Positions 63,181-64,000 of a stretch of 64,000 nucleotides of DNA are shown piece after piece (the stretch's first letter is position 1; each line of letters starts with the position of its first letter). This stretch comes from Synaphobranchus kaupii (Eukaryota; Chordata; Actinopteri; Anguilliformes; Synaphobranchidae), in contig CM056376.1 of NCBI GenBank assembly GCA_029718625.1, positions 122,165,080 through 122,229,079 on the forward strand, written 5' to 3'. The notes under the pieces were generated by a model that ran no database searches, was not told where the DNA came from, and was given only the letters and a program-made list of their open reading frames with translations. A program made the translations under genes and the position numbers.

Positions 63181-63540
63181 TCATAGTGTAATGGTAATCA
63201 ATGGAGATGATCCAGTGTCATCCACGGATACATCCAGGTTTTCAATGGCATTCGGTAGCAACAGATCCCACTCCCTACAACACAAACTTTCCTCCTCTCT
63301 GGGCATCTGCTTGCACCTCTTGCAAGAACACCAAAAGTCCCCCGAAATTCTTGGTCTAGCCTCGGCAGCGACTTCGGATAACATTACCTGCGCAACTTCA
63401 GCCTCTCTCTCTTCTCTTGCTCTCTTATCATCCATCTCTTGTAGTTCCGTGTCCGTGTATTCTGGCTCAAATCTGTAGCCAGTAACGTCAAAGTCAAAAT
63501 CGAATTCTTCGTCTTCGTAATCATTATAGTAATCCATCAT
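63181..63540 (-). CDS. P2X7 C-terminal-domain-like protein (cysteine-rich), probable first exon
   Basis: Starts at 63540 with MMDYY and an acidic stretch (DYEDEEFDFDFD), then FEPEYTDTELQEM, a charged helix, and a cysteine cluster RISGDFWCSCKRCKQMP...CCREW. This cluster is the zinc-binding pattern of the P2X7 receptor cytoplasmic (ballast) domain, which in fish also occurs as stand-alone multi-copy genes labelled P2X purinoceptor 7-like. There are no transmembrane segments, so it is not a channel. The frame stops at 63181, before the rest of the usual domain, so either an intron follows or the gene is truncated. It faces the THAP exon. Confidence 0.7.
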   Translation of the reverse strand: MMDYYNDYEDEEFDFDFDVTGYRFEPEYTDTELQEMDDKRAREEREAEVAQVMLSEVAAEARPRISGDFWCSCKRCKQMPREEESLCCREWDLLLPNAIENLDVSVDDTGSSPLITITL

Positions 63541-64000
63541 CCAAGTTTTTTTGTGGAAATTGTAGCCTACGTTGCTGCAGGTAAACAAACGCAGACTGCT
63601 CAGCTAGATAGTTTCGTAAACGGCCGGCACACCTTCCCGCTCCCCTACCCCCGACACATAGTACTCCGCGGGAGCAGCGAAAACAAGCAACAGAGAAATG
63701 CTTACTTCCAAGCCATGCCAAGCACGTAAAAATGTTCGGATTGAGATACATTTCACAGGAGAGCATACTGAGACCGGTAACAATACACCCTGAGCTTCCC
63801 GTCTCATTTATTGTACATGAAAGCACATTTATCGAACATTTCTGATTGCCCCGTTCACTTCCATTGTAGCCCAGTGAGAGCCTACAGGAAATCTGTACCG
63901 AACTCAATACTGGACCGATCAGCGAAAAAATGGACTTCATGGGTCAGGTTCATGGAAGACGGACCGCAAATAGGGTCCAAGATCCAAAATAGCGAACTTA
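63541..64000. other. Upstream flank of the P2X7-like ORF
   Basis: Should contain its promoter. A further minus-strand frame (63940-63524) has no recognisable domain and runs into the same region. Nothing else is supported. Confidence 0.35.

Overview
The window looks like a stretch of teleost fish nuclear genome. It has intron-containing genes with GT-AG splice sites, long TG microsatellites, and a dense mix of Tc1-like, hAT-like, SINE and foldback repeats typical of fish. I cannot name the species. A run of exactly 500 N (62188-62687) is an assembly gap.

Left end (1-6550): a minus-strand multi-copy-type gene with N-terminal C2H2 zinc fingers has decayed into a pseudogene with at least three frameshifts. 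A 4.1-kb LTR retroelement (1445-5549) is inserted in its coding sequence, with apparently identical 414-bp LTRs and a 4-bp target duplication (GTGG). The element carries one intact gag ORF with three zinc knuckles and no pol. Its leader holds an array of about ten small hairpins whose stems differ in sequence but keep pairing around two conserved loop types. This is the most unusual signal in the window.

Centre left (7-20 kb): a TTAA-flanked foldback element, a long TG repeat, then an intact toll-like receptor 5 gene (membrane form, coding in one exon, 12301-14910). Behind it lie a 5S-rRNA-derived SINE, a 1-kb repeat and a 1.6-kb tandem array rich in GAAnnTTC palindromes. A related array occurs at 28.4-29.7 kb.

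Centre (29.7-44.3 kb): a complete 13-exon carboxylesterase of the CES2 type can be assembled (559 residues; Ser221/Glu340/His452; C-terminal HSEL). Intron 1 begins with GC rather than GT. Its introns hold nested transposons, including a hAT element inserted into a Tc1-like relic.

Right (44-64 kb): a succession of hAT-like elements with perfect 8-bp target duplications, a large foldback element, two more 5S SINE copies, and a second near-identical copy of the carboxylesterase promoter and exon 1 (56348-57998) with no following exons in the window. At the far right are a THAP-domain exon, cut by the gap, and on the opposite strand an ORF resembling the P2X7 C-terminal cysteine domain.

Functionally, only tlr5 (flagellin sensing) and the carboxylesterase (ER-lumen ester hydrolysis) look like ordinary host genes. 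Most of the rest is mobile-element biology.
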